A stretch of 64,000 bases of DNA from Xanthobacteraceae bacterium (GTDB taxonomy: Bacteria; Pseudomonadota; Alphaproteobacteria; Rhizobiales; Xanthobacteraceae), in NCBI GenBank assembly GCA_030041005.1, contig JASHOR010000131.1:62001-126000 (forward strand), in the 5' to 3' direction. Within the stretch, counting starts at the first letter, position 1. Every line of letters begins with the position of its first letter. The translations under genes were made by a program, and so were the position numbers. Positions 32,957 to 42,415 of this stretch are shown here, in pieces. The notes beneath the pieces are model-generated. The model worked only from the letters and a program-made list of their open reading frames with translations, was not told where the DNA came from and made no database searches.

Positions 32957-33121
32957 CTAGTGTCCCGATTCCGAAGTTCGCATCATTATGCGGCACCCTC
33001 GTTTGCGAACTTCGGAATCGAAGGACACTCGCAACTTATTGATCTCGTGTGGCTTTGGTTCAGAAATCCGCATGACGAGGTCGCGGCAGAAATGATGCGG
33101 ACTTCTGAACCGCGACACTAG
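32957..33121 (-). repeat. 165-bp two-hairpin palindromic element, copy A (CTAG to CTAG)
   Basis: CTAGTGTCCCGATTCCGAAGTTCGCATCATTATG...TGATGCGGACTTCTGAACCGCGACACTAG; reverse complement is near-identical to 58147-58311. Confidence 0.93.
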
Positions 33122-34179
33122 GCTTGCTGGGGCGGCACGTATTGCGCGCCGGTTGGGACGAATTCGTTGGTGTAGAGTTGGCTGGTCTGCAGCGGGGCCG
33201 TCACGCCGCCGTATTGCCTGAGCACTTCGATGGTGCCGGCCCAGTCGGTCTCGGACGCCCAGCCGAGCGGCTTGCCCTTGGTGTTGGGGCTCACCCAGGT
33301 CTTCCACCCAAGCTCGCATTCGAGCCGGGTCACTTCCGGATTGGCGGTGGGCTGGTATTTCTTCACGGTGGCGATCGCTTCGTCGATGTGCTGGCGGCCG
33401 TAGAGAAAGCCTTTGATCGTAGCCGGGACAAAGCCGCGAAGGATGTCGGGGCTGCTCTTGAGCGTGTCCAGATGCACGATGATGCCGTTGCTCACCACGG
33501 TCACGCCGTAATCCGCGAACCAGAACATTCGCAGCTTTTTCTTGCCGCGAATTTCGATGCTCGGCGCATAGCTGAAGACATAGCCACCGATGGCATCGAC
33601 TTTGCCGCTGACCAAGGCCGGGCCGACGCCGGCTGGATCGATGTTGATGATCCGGATTTTGGAAGGATCGATGCCGGCGCCTTTTGCGAAAGCCGGCCAT
33701 TGCTGAAACTGCGCGCTGCCCGCCGTCATGGCGACGGTCTTGCCTTCGAGATCCTTCGGCGTCTTGATCGGCGAATCATCCAACACCATCAGCGCGGCGG
33801 GGTCGCGCCGATAGATGCTGCCGACGGTCTTGATCTTCATGCCTTTGGCGATGCTGTTACCGACGACATATCCGTCGGAAAAGCCGATCTGTGTCGCCTT
33901 GCTCGCTACAAGTTGAGCAGTCGTTGCCGAACCGTTTCCCGGGCTGATCGATACGTCGAGCCCGGCATCGCGGTAATAGCCCTTCTCCTTTGCCACCAAA
34001 AATCCGACGCTGGCGCCCTGGTAGAGCCAGTCGAGCGTGAACGTTACGGATTTGAGAGGTGCTGCCGCGCGAGCACGTAACGGCGCCGCCTGCGCAGCGA
34101 TCGTTCCCGCCGCCAGTGCCGAATTTTTGAGAAAGCGACGGCGCGACAGTGGTGCGCGGGGAAAAAGCTGCGAATTCAT
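33118..34179 (-). CDS. NMT1/THI5-like ABC substrate-binding protein (paralogue 2)
   Basis: LSRRRFLKNSALAAG; FTLDWLYQGASVGFLVAKEKGYYRDAGLDVSISPGNGSATTAQLVASKATQIGFSDG; stop TAG lies in the repeat terminus. Confidence 0.92.
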   Translation of the reverse strand: MNSQLFPRAPLSRRRFLKNSALAAGTIAAQAAPLRARAAAPLKSVTFTLDWLYQGASVGFLVAKEKGYYRDAGLDVSISPGNGSATTAQLVASKATQIGFSDGYVVGNSIAKGMKIKTVGSIYRRDPAALMVLDDSPIKTPKDLEGKTVAMTAGSAQFQQWPAFAKGAGIDPSKIRIINIDPAGVGPALVSGKVDAIGGYVFSYAPSIEIRGKKKLRMFWFADYGVTVVSNGIIVHLDTLKSSPDILRGFVPATIKGFLYGRQHIDEAIATVKKYQPTANPEVTRLECELGWKTWVSPNTKGKPLGWASETDWAGTIEVLRQYGGVTAPLQTSQLYTNEFVPTGAQYVPPQQA

Positions 34180-34331
34180 GAAAGTACCTCCCGGCGGATG
34201 TCGTTGCGGCACGGAGACAACATACAGGCAGGCGAAAGGGCGTGTCATGCCTCGCCTCGGTTAGCTCCTCAGCAGCAGCCACGCGCCGCCGCGCGGTTAG
34301 CGTAATTCTTCTGCCGCGGGATCGCGATCCA

Positions 34332-35390
34332 TCACGCCTCCTGCGGCGGGACGTATTCGGCTCCGCTTGGCACGAACTCGTTCGTATAGAGCTCGCTCGG
34401 TGCAAGCGCGGCGGTGACCCCGCCATATCGCTTAAGCACTTGAATGGTTGAAGCCCAATCGGCATCCGAACCCCAGCCGAGCGGCTTGCCCTTGGTGTTC
34501 GGCGTCACCCAGGTTTTCCATGAGAGCTCCAGCTCGCGCCGGGTGATCGCCGGTGTGATGGTCGGCAGATACGCCCTGACCGCAGCCACTGCCTCGGCGG
34601 GGTGTTGCCGCCCATACAGGAAGCCTTTGATTGTCGGCGGCACGAAAGTGCGCAACAGGTCGGGATCGCTCTTGATCAGGTCCTGGTGCACGATGATGCC
34701 GTTTGAGACGACGGTGACGCCGTAATCGGCAAACCAGAAGATGCGCACCTTTTTCTTGCTGCGGATTTCGATCGCCGGCACGTAACCCTGGGCAAAGCCG
34801 CAGATTGCATCGACCTTGCCGCTCACCAGCGCCGGTCCGACCCCGGCCGGATCGACATTGATGATCCGGATCTTGGAATCGTCGACTCCGGCGCCTTTGA
34901 CGAAGGCCGGCCACTGCTGAAATTGCGCACTGCCCGCGGTCATGGCGACACTCTTGCCCGCGAGATCCTTCGGCGTCTCGATGCCGGAATCGGCCAGCGT
35001 TACGACGGCGGCTGGATTGCGCCTGAATATGCTGCCGACGGTTCTGATCGCGATGCCTCTGGCAACGCTGTTGCCGACGACATAACCGTCGGCAAACCCG
35101 ATCTGAGTTGCCTTGCTGCCGACCAATTGGGCCGTGGTGCCCGAGCCCTTTCCGGAGTTGATGGTGACATCAAGCCCCGCATCGCGATAAAAGCCCTTCT
35201 GCTGGGCCACCATGAAGCCGACATTTGGACCCTGATAAATCCAGTCGAGCGTCATCTCCACCTTCTTCAGCGTGGCCGCGCCCACCCGGCGTGAGATCGC
35301 CGGCAGGACCAACGCACCGGCGGCCAGCGTGGACTTTTTCAACACGCGGCGGCGGGACAGCACTGAGACCTTTGCATCACCAACGGCCAT
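34332..35390 (-). CDS. NMT1/THI5-like ABC substrate-binding protein (paralogue 3)
   Basis: LSRRRVLKKSTLAAG; MTLDWIYQGPNVGFMVAQQKGFYRDAGLDVTINSGKGSGTTAQLVGSKATQIGFADG. Confidence 0.92.
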   Translation of the reverse strand: MAVGDAKVSVLSRRRVLKKSTLAAGALVLPAISRRVGAATLKKVEMTLDWIYQGPNVGFMVAQQKGFYRDAGLDVTINSGKGSGTTAQLVGSKATQIGFADGYVVGNSVARGIAIRTVGSIFRRNPAAVVTLADSGIETPKDLAGKSVAMTAGSAQFQQWPAFVKGAGVDDSKIRIINVDPAGVGPALVSGKVDAICGFAQGYVPAIEIRSKKKVRIFWFADYGVTVVSNGIIVHQDLIKSDPDLLRTFVPPTIKGFLYGRQHPAEAVAAVRAYLPTITPAITRRELELSWKTWVTPNTKGKPLGWGSDADWASTIQVLKRYGGVTAALAPSELYTNEFVPSGAEYVPPQEA

Positions 35391-35554
35391 GGAGTCACCT
35401 CGGGAGACCGACCTGACGGTTTATCGAAGCATACAGGGGAGCTCGCTTCGATGTCACGCCGTACTGCCGCGCTCCACCTCGCGGATAGCGAACAGCGATG
35501 AGCTGCTCTTGACAGCGGGACAGCAGATCGGTCGTCGGGATGTGTGGCGGATGA

Positions 35555-35782
35555 TCAGTCGTCGGAGCTAGGTGCGCTCTCCGACTTGGTGACGATGTCG
35601 GTCCAACGTTCGACCGCCTGCCGCGCCTGGCGTACCGCTTCGGCAAACGTGTCTTCCTTATAGAGAAGGCGCCATTGACCGCTGTCATAGAGTTCGACGA
35701 GATGGTTCAATGCCCGTCGGGCGCCGAACAGTTGCCGTTCGGCATTTTTGCGCTGGACCTCGGCGGTCAGGGTCTTGGTCAT
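35555..35782 (-). CDS. Small conserved hypothetical protein adjacent to gshA
   Basis: MTKTLTAEVQRKNAERQLFGARRALNHLVELYDSGQWRLLYKEDTFAEAVRQARQAVERWTDIV; credible composition and helical pattern. Confidence 0.6.
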   Translation of the reverse strand: MTKTLTAEVQRKNAERQLFGARRALNHLVELYDSGQWRLLYKEDTFAEAVRQARQAVERWTDIVTKSESAPSSDD

Positions 35783-35935
35783 GTGTCCATTCTGGTCGGA
35801 AGTCGTAAAAATAAGATCAAAACAGCGGTATCATTCTGTCTCTTGACGGGCGACGAGTTGCGGGCGTGTCGCTATTTCGGTTACACGAGATGGCATATCG
35901 CCAACGAGACGGTCACCTGGGCGCGGGTCGCGCGC

Positions 35936-37306
35936 TCAAAATGCGCCTTCGGCAAAGACCGGATCGACCGAGCCGTTCCAGGTTCCGTTGAATTTCTCCA
36001 ACAGCTCCTGTGCGGGGGTGGTGCCACGCACGACAAAATCATCGAGGATATCGAGGTAGCGCGTCTCGTCCCGTCCTGAGGCATCGATCCGTTTGCGGCG
36101 AGCCAGTCCGGCGCGGGCGAATTGGAGAATTTCGCTGGCCACGGCGAAGACCGTCCGACCGTGGATCGTCGCGGCAAGTCCAAGCCTCGGCACGTCATCG
36201 CGCAGTCGCTGCCGCTCTTCGGCGCTCCAGCTCTTGACCAGGTCCCAGGCGGCGTCGAGCGAGGCGTCGTCATAAAGGAGGCCGACCCAGAGGGCCGGCA
36301 ACGCCAGGAGGTTCGCCAGCGGGCCCGAGTCGGCACCGCGCATTTCCAGATAGCGCTTCAGCCGCACCTCCGGGAAGATCGAGCTGAGATGATTGGCCCA
36401 ATCGGAGATCGTGGCGCGGGCGCCGGGCATTGCGGACAGCTTGCCGGCCATTAGGTCACGAAATGATTGCCCGCTTGCATCGACATACTCGTCGCCGTGC
36501 TTGACGAAGTACATCGGCACATCAAGCGCGTAGTCGACCCAGCGCTCGAAGCCCATTCCAGGCTCAAATGCCCACGGCAGCATTCCGGTGCGGTCGCTGT
36601 CGGTGTGCCGCCAGATTTCCGCGCGGAACGACAGGAAGCCGTTGGGCTTTCCCTCGGTGAACGGCGAATTGACGAATAACGCGGTGGCAATCGGCTGCAG
36701 CGCCAGCGAAACGCGCAGCTTCTTCACCATGTCGGCTTCGGATGAGAAGTCGAGATTGGTCTGCACCGTGCAAGTCCGATACATCATATCGAGACCGAGT
36801 GTGCCGACCTTCGGCATGTAGCCGGTCATGATCTTGTAGCGACCCTTCGGCATTTTCGGCATTTCCGCGCGCGTCCATGTCGGCGCCATGCCGATGCCGA
36901 GGAAGCCGATGCGCAAAGGGCGCGCCACCTCGCCCACTTGCGCCAGATGCGCCACGATTTCGCGCGACGTCTGATGCACGGTCTCCAGTTGCGCGCCCGA
37001 TAATTCGAACTGGCCGCCGGGTTCGAGGGTGATGGCGCCGCCGCCGGTGACGTCGTAAAGGCCGATGACGTCCGCGCCTTCCAGGATGGGATCCCAGCCC
37101 AGGATGTGCTGCATGCCTTCGAGCAATTTGCGAATGCCGCGCGGTCCCTCGTAAGGCACCGGGTGATGCCCTTCGAGAGTGAAGGCGAACTTTTCGTGCT
37201 CAGTGCCGATGCGGAACTGCGACTTCGGCTTGGCACCATGCTCAAGCCACGCGACGAGTTCGTCCCGCCGCTCGATAGGCGTCAGGTCGACTTGATCACG
37301 CGCCAT
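35936..37306 (-). CDS. gshA: Glutamate--cysteine ligase (GCS2/plant type)
   Basis: FRIGTEHEKFAF; EPGGQFELSGAQLETVHQT; MFRTCTVQ-like MYRTCTVQTNLDFSSEADMVKK; MRGADSGP. Confidence 0.95.
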   Translation of the reverse strand: MARDQVDLTPIERRDELVAWLEHGAKPKSQFRIGTEHEKFAFTLEGHHPVPYEGPRGIRKLLEGMQHILGWDPILEGADVIGLYDVTGGGAITLEPGGQFELSGAQLETVHQTSREIVAHLAQVGEVARPLRIGFLGIGMAPTWTRAEMPKMPKGRYKIMTGYMPKVGTLGLDMMYRTCTVQTNLDFSSEADMVKKLRVSLALQPIATALFVNSPFTEGKPNGFLSFRAEIWRHTDSDRTGMLPWAFEPGMGFERWVDYALDVPMYFVKHGDEYVDASGQSFRDLMAGKLSAMPGARATISDWANHLSSIFPEVRLKRYLEMRGADSGPLANLLALPALWVGLLYDDASLDAAWDLVKSWSAEERQRLRDDVPRLGLAATIHGRTVFAVASEILQFARAGLARRKRIDASGRDETRYLDILDDFVVRGTTPAQELLEKFNGTWNGSVDPVFAEGAF

Positions 37307-37380
37307 GCCTTATCCCGGAGAAAATAGGCCGCGACCTTACACGCGGCGCGCGGCGAAGGCCAATGCGGGCTGTGCGTCGC

Positions 37381-39594
37381 TCATGCCGCTGCCTCGCGTG
37401 CTTTCGGCGGGAAACGAAGATAGAAGGTTTGACCGTTTTTCGCCATGTCGACCAAGAGTTTGCAAGGCTTGAAGCGATCACCGTAGCGCGTCGCGAAACC
37501 GTTGCACAGCGTGACGAACGCTTTTGCGCCCATGCCGTCGATATAGGAAATCGTGCCGCCGGTAAAAGGCGCGAAGCCGAATCCGAGAATGGATCCGACA
37601 TCGGCCTCGCGCATGTCGGTCACAACGCCTTCCTCCACGCAGCGGGCGGATTCAAGCGCCTGGATGGCGAGAAGTCTCTGCTTGAGCTGCGCCACGTCGA
37701 TCGTATCCGGATCAAGCTGCTTCGGCTGCAGGTTGATCAACCCTGGCCACAGCCGTTTTGGGGCGGCTTGCGGATAGTCGTAAAAGCCCTTGCCGTTCTT
37801 GCGCCCGAGGCGGCCGTATTTTTCCACCATATCCCTAAGCAGCGACTTTTGCCGCGGATCGACCGCTTCGGGACCAAGGTCGGTTTCGGCGGCCTTGAGA
37901 ATCTTCCAGGCCAGATCGACTGCCACTTCGTCGTTGAGCGCGAGCGGCCCCACCGGCATGCCGGCCATGCGTCCGACATTCTCGATCATCGCCGGCGGCA
38001 CGCCCTCGCTCACCATTAGATGGCCTTCGCGCAGGTAGGTGCCGACCACGCGCGAGGTATAGAAACCGCGCGAATCGTTGACCACGATCGGGGTCTTGCG
38101 GATTGCCCGCACGAAATCGATCGTGCCGGCAAGCGCCTCGTCGCCGGTGTCCCTGCCCAGGATGATTTCAACCAGATTCATCCGTTCGACCGGCGAGAAG
38201 AAATGAATGCCGATGAAGCGCTTGCGATCCTTCGCCGCGGCGGCGAGCGACGTGATCGGCAGGGTCGAGGTATTCGAGCCGAAAATCGCCTGGTTGCTGA
38301 TCACATTGCGCGCCCGCCCGATCGCTTCTTCCTTGACCTTGCGGTCTTCGAAAACCGCCTCGATGAGGAGATCGCAACCCTGCAGCGCCACATAGTCGGC
38401 GGTCGGCTCGATTCGCGCGAGCAAGGCATCGCGGTCGGCGGAGCTGGCGCGGCCGCGCTCGACCTGTTCGTTCATCAGCGCTTCGGAATGCGCTTTTCCC
38501 TTTGCAGCCGTTTCCGGATCGCGGTCGACGAGCACCACGTCGAGACCCGCAAGCGCGCTAACATAGGCAATGCCGGCGCCCATGAAGCCGGCGCCAAGCA
38601 CGCCGATCTTCTTCATCGGCCGTTTTGGTATCGCCGCGGGACGGCGCACGCCTTTGTTGATCTCCTGCAACGACACGAACAGCGAGCGGATCATCGCCGC
38701 CGCTTCGGGCGAGCGCAGTATTTTCGCAAAATACCGCGATTCGACCCGCAGCGCCTGGTCCATCGGCAGTTGAAGACCCTCATAGACGACCTGCATGATG
38801 GCGCGCGCCGCCGGATAATTGTCGTATGTCTCGCGCCGGTAGAGCGCGTTGGCCGGCGTGAACACCATCATGCCCGCTTTCGAGTAGACCGGCCCGCCCG
38901 GCAGCCTGAAACCTTCACGGTCCCAGGGCGCCTTGGGGTCGCCGCCTGCGGTGATCCACTCCTTCGCCGCCTTGATAAGATCGCCGAGCGGCACCACCGC
39001 ATCGACGAGCCTCATCGCCTTGGCGCGCTCGACGTTGATCTGGTCGCCCTTGAGCAGAAATTGCAGCGCATCGGCCGGCTGCAGCATGCGCGCGATCCGT
39101 TGCGTGCCGCCGGCGCCGGGAAACAGGCCTACTTTGATCTCAGGCAAACCGAGCCGGGTCTTGTCGCTTTGCGCGGCGATGCGACGATGACAGGCGAGCG
39201 CCAGCTCGAATCCGCCGCCGAGCGCGGTGCCGTTGATCGCCGCGACCCAGGGCTTGCCGCAGGTCTCGATGCGGCGGCAAAGCTGCGACCACTTGCGGCT
39301 GTCCGCGAAAAGGCGCTCATTCGCCGTCTCCTCGCCTGCCGAGGCCGCCAATTCGGTGAAGCTGCGGCTCAAAGTCTCCAGCACCGCGAGATCGGCACCC
39401 GCGCAGAACGTATCCTTGCCTGAGGTGATGACGGCGCCCTTAACCGCAGGATCGCCTGCGAGCTTCTCGACGATGGCCGACAGTTCTTCGGTCGCGTCCG
39501 CATCGATGAGGTTCATCGAGCGCGCGGGCGCGTTCCAGGTGACCAGAGCGATGCCGTCGCTGCCAATGTCGAGGATGAAATCATTGCCGCTCAT
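37381..39594 (-). CDS. 3-hydroxyacyl-CoA dehydrogenase/enoyl-CoA hydratase (FadJ/FadB-like)
   Basis: Crotonase [20 protein letters not shown]...[16 protein letters not shown]; Rossmann [29 protein letters not shown]. Confidence 0.95.
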   Translation of the reverse strand: MSGNDFILDIGSDGIALVTWNAPARSMNLIDADATEELSAIVEKLAGDPAVKGAVITSGKDTFCAGADLAVLETLSRSFTELAASAGEETANERLFADSRKWSQLCRRIETCGKPWVAAINGTALGGGFELALACHRRIAAQSDKTRLGLPEIKVGLFPGAGGTQRIARMLQPADALQFLLKGDQINVERAKAMRLVDAVVPLGDLIKAAKEWITAGGDPKAPWDREGFRLPGGPVYSKAGMMVFTPANALYRRETYDNYPAARAIMQVVYEGLQLPMDQALRVESRYFAKILRSPEAAAMIRSLFVSLQEINKGVRRPAAIPKRPMKKIGVLGAGFMGAGIAYVSALAGLDVVLVDRDPETAAKGKAHSEALMNEQVERGRASSADRDALLARIEPTADYVALQGCDLLIEAVFEDRKVKEEAIGRARNVISNQAIFGSNTSTLPITSLAAAAKDRKRFIGIHFFSPVERMNLVEIILGRDTGDEALAGTIDFVRAIRKTPIVVNDSRGFYTSRVVGTYLREGHLMVSEGVPPAMIENVGRMAGMPVGPLALNDEVAVDLAWKILKAAETDLGPEAVDPRQKSLLRDMVEKYGRLGRKNGKGFYDYPQAAPKRLWPGLINLQPKQLDPDTIDVAQLKQRLLAIQALESARCVEEGVVTDMREADVGSILGFGFAPFTGGTISYIDGMGAKAFVTLCNGFATRYGDRFKPCKLLVDMAKNGQTFYLRFPPKAREAAA

Positions 39595-40052
39595 CGATAA
39601 AGGTCGCCGTTCTTGTGTGTGTAGCGCATGCCTTGCTCGTCGCGGACGACCGCGAGATCGACGTCGGAATACTCGACGCGTTCGTGTTTCGAGCGTGTGC
39701 CCACTTCGAGATAAACGACGTCGCGATCGGACTTGTTGAGAAGCTGATGACCGTTGCCGCTGTTGGCCTGAAAGCCGGCGGCGTCACCTGCTCTCAGCAG
39801 CGTCTCGCCGTCGTCTTCAACAAGCACGACCTCGCCTTCGAGAATGAAGACCAACTCGTCTTCCCGTTGGTGCCAGTGGCGCAGCGCGGAAGCGGCGCCG
39901 GGCCGAAGCCTCGTCAGATTGACTCCGAACTGGTCGAGGCCGGCAGCATTGCCGAGCCGCTTGCGTTCGCGACCGAAAACGACACGATCGAACGGCGGCG
40001 GATAGCCGGTGCGGGTGTCCACCGGAACATTGGCGATGTCGATCTTGGGCAT
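39591..40052 (-). CDS. Cupin domain-containing protein
   Basis: [63 protein letters not shown]; 4-bp overlap with the fadJ-like start. Confidence 0.9.
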   Translation of the reverse strand: MPKIDIANVPVDTRTGYPPPFDRVVFGRERKRLGNAAGLDQFGVNLTRLRPGAASALRHWHQREDELVFILEGEVVLVEDDGETLLRAGDAAGFQANSGNGHQLLNKSDRDVVYLEVGTRSKHERVEYSDVDLAVVRDEQGMRYTHKNGDLYR

Positions 40053-40057
40053 GAGCT

Positions 40058-41266
40058 TCACACCCGCTCGATAATCGTGGCAGTGCCCATGCCGGCACCG
40101 ATGCACAGCGTCACCAGAGCGGTCGCGGCACCGCGCCGCTCGATCTCGTCGAGCACGGTGCCGAGAATCATCGCGCCGGTGGCTCCAAGCGGATGTCCCA
40201 TGGCGATCGCGCCGCCGTTGACGTTCACCTTGGCCGGATCGAGATCGAACGCCTGCAAGTAACGCAGAACCACCGAAGCAAACGCCTCGTTGATCTCGAC
40301 GAGATCGATATCGGCAAGGCGCATATGTGCTTTCCTGAGGACCTTTTCAGTGACGTCGACCGGCCCGGTGAGCATCAGCGCCGGCTCCGAGCCGATATTG
40401 GCGAAGGCCTTGATTTTCGCGCGCGGCTTAAGCCCCGAACGCTTGCCGGCGCGCGCGCTGCCAACCAGCACAGCGGCAGCTCCGTCGACGATGCCCGAGG
40501 AATTACCGGCGTGATGCACGTGCCTGACGGACTCGACCTCCGGATGCGCCTGAACGGCGACGGCATCGAATCCGCCCTGGTCTCCGATCTGCGCGAACGA
40601 TGGCTTCAAGGCGGCGAGCGATTGCATGGTCGTGCCCGGCCGCATGTGCTCGTCCTTGGCCAGAACGGTCAATCCGTTGACATCCCTTACCGGCATGACC
40701 GAGCGCGAAAAGCGGCCCTCGTCCCAGGCCGTCGCCGCGCGTTTTTGGCTCTCTACTGCGTAGGCATCGACGTCGTCGCGCGAGAAGCCGTACTTCGTGG
40801 CGATCAGGTCGGCGGAAACCCCCTGCGGCAGAAAGTAGTGTGCTACCGCGATCGAGGGGTCGACCGACCAGGCCCCGCCGGCCGCCCCGATGCCGACCCG
40901 GCTCATCGATTCGACGCCGCCGCCCACGGCCAAGTCCTGCTGCCCGGCCATGATCTGCGCCGCCGCAAAGTTGACGGCGTCGAGGCCGGAGGCACAGAAG
41001 CGGTTGATTTGCACCCCGGCGACGCTGTCGCCGTAGCCGGCGACCAGCGCAGCCGTGCGAGCGATATTGGCGCCAGCCTCGCCGACCGGATCGACCACGC
41101 CCATCACCACGTCGTCGACCAGGGCGGTGTCGATCTCATTGCGGTTTTTGATCGCGCCAAGAACCTGGCTCGCCAAGCTGAGCGCAGTCACTTCGTGCAA
41201 CGCGCCGTCGGCCTTGCCGCGGCCGCGCGGCGTGCGGACGTGATCGTAGATGAAGGCGTCAGGCAT
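40058..41266 (-). CDS. Acetyl-CoA C-acyltransferase (thiolase)
   Basis: [73 protein letters not shown]. Confidence 0.95.
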   Translation of the reverse strand: MPDAFIYDHVRTPRGRGKADGALHEVTALSLASQVLGAIKNRNEIDTALVDDVVMGVVDPVGEAGANIARTAALVAGYGDSVAGVQINRFCASGLDAVNFAAAQIMAGQQDLAVGGGVESMSRVGIGAAGGAWSVDPSIAVAHYFLPQGVSADLIATKYGFSRDDVDAYAVESQKRAATAWDEGRFSRSVMPVRDVNGLTVLAKDEHMRPGTTMQSLAALKPSFAQIGDQGGFDAVAVQAHPEVESVRHVHHAGNSSGIVDGAAAVLVGSARAGKRSGLKPRAKIKAFANIGSEPALMLTGPVDVTEKVLRKAHMRLADIDLVEINEAFASVVLRYLQAFDLDPAKVNVNGGAIAMGHPLGATGAMILGTVLDEIERRGAATALVTLCIGAGMGTATIIERV

Positions 41267-41582
41267 GGCCTCTCCTTGCGCGAGGGCTGCAGCGCGGTTC
41301 CCAACCCTCGATCGACAGATTTCCATTCATACCAGCTATTGCCCGAGCTGTGGACCAGCCGAACGCCTCGCTGGGAACAGCCGCGATGCCGCGCCGGTGC
41401 AAGGCGGGTGCCGGGAAGCGATTCTCGCTGCAGAAATTGCTCGCGGATCAAGGCGGCGATTTCGACGATTCGGCTTGGCGGCGATTTGGCTGCAGCTTGG
41501 GAGGCGCGGCTTGCGCGATGACCGCAGTCTGCCGCATTCGGGCAACGATACCTGCGCCGCATTCGGGCCGATCGTCGCCGCG

Positions 41583-42035
41583 CTAACCCCGGCCAAGCTT
41601 TCTATAGAACGAGCTGTAGATATGGCGCAATTCGTCCAGCGCCCGCTCGATACCGCGCTTCTGTCGTTCCAACATGTTGATCTGCTCAACGCAAGTCTGG
41701 CGGGTCAAACGCAGCTTGCTGCCGTCCGGTCCGTCGACGAGACGCTTGATTTCCGCAAGCGTGAAGCCAAGCCGGCGGCCGGTGAGGATAAGCGCAATGC
41801 GCTCGCGATCGCGGCGGCAGTACAGGCGAAGCGCTCCTTCGCGCTGTGGCGCGACTAGGCGCTTGGATTCGTAGAACCGCAATGCGCGCGGCGTTATTCC
41901 GAATTCGCCCGCAACTTCGCCGATGGTCATGGGCAGGTCGCGTTCGCCCGCCCCGCCGGGGCTGCCGAAGCGATGACGCGGGGCATCCCGGATTGTCACC
42001 GGATCAGGCATTGGGGCAATCGTGCTCTGCGCCAT
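41583..42035 (-). CDS. MerR family transcriptional regulator
   Basis: MTIGEVAGEFGITPRALRFYESKRLVAPQREGALRLYCRRDRERIALILTGRRLGFTLAEIKRLV. Confidence 0.9.
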   Translation of the reverse strand: MAQSTIAPMPDPVTIRDAPRHRFGSPGGAGERDLPMTIGEVAGEFGITPRALRFYESKRLVAPQREGALRLYCRRDRERIALILTGRRLGFTLAEIKRLVDGPDGSKLRLTRQTCVEQINMLERQKRGIERALDELRHIYSSFYRKLGRG

Positions 42036-42415
42036 GAGCTATTCCGCGGATTCATGAGCCATTCCGCGGATTGATGGTGTCGGTTGGCCGACCGTTGCAT
42101 GAGCGGCGTTGTGTCGGGAATGATTAACAGGTAACCGTAACGGTTACGCGCAAGCGATTCGTCGTCCGTCGGGAGACTTGACGGGTTGCAGTCCTGCGTA
42201 GCGCGGCCTGCGTACACGGATTGCGACAAGTCCGCGCGCGAGAAGCGCGCGCCGAGTAGCGGTGCCGAGTAGCAGTGTGTGGATTAATCAGTTGTTTACC
42301 CTAATCCGGAAAAGTCCCCGTGGGGACAGAGGATCGTGCCGTGCATCCGCATCTTACGGGTGCCGGCTTGAGGCAGGGCAAGTTCTGCCTCCTTCGATTT
42401 GGCCTGGGCGCGAGG

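Noticed and set aside
31291-35390. Defence island around the DNA methyltransferase
   Set aside because: Neighbours are binding proteins, UbiD and ABC transporter genes; no nuclease, toxin or phage genes seen.
40193-41521. 442-aa plus-strand ORF over thiolase
   Set aside because: Shadow ORF; thiolase active-site motifs clear on the minus strand.
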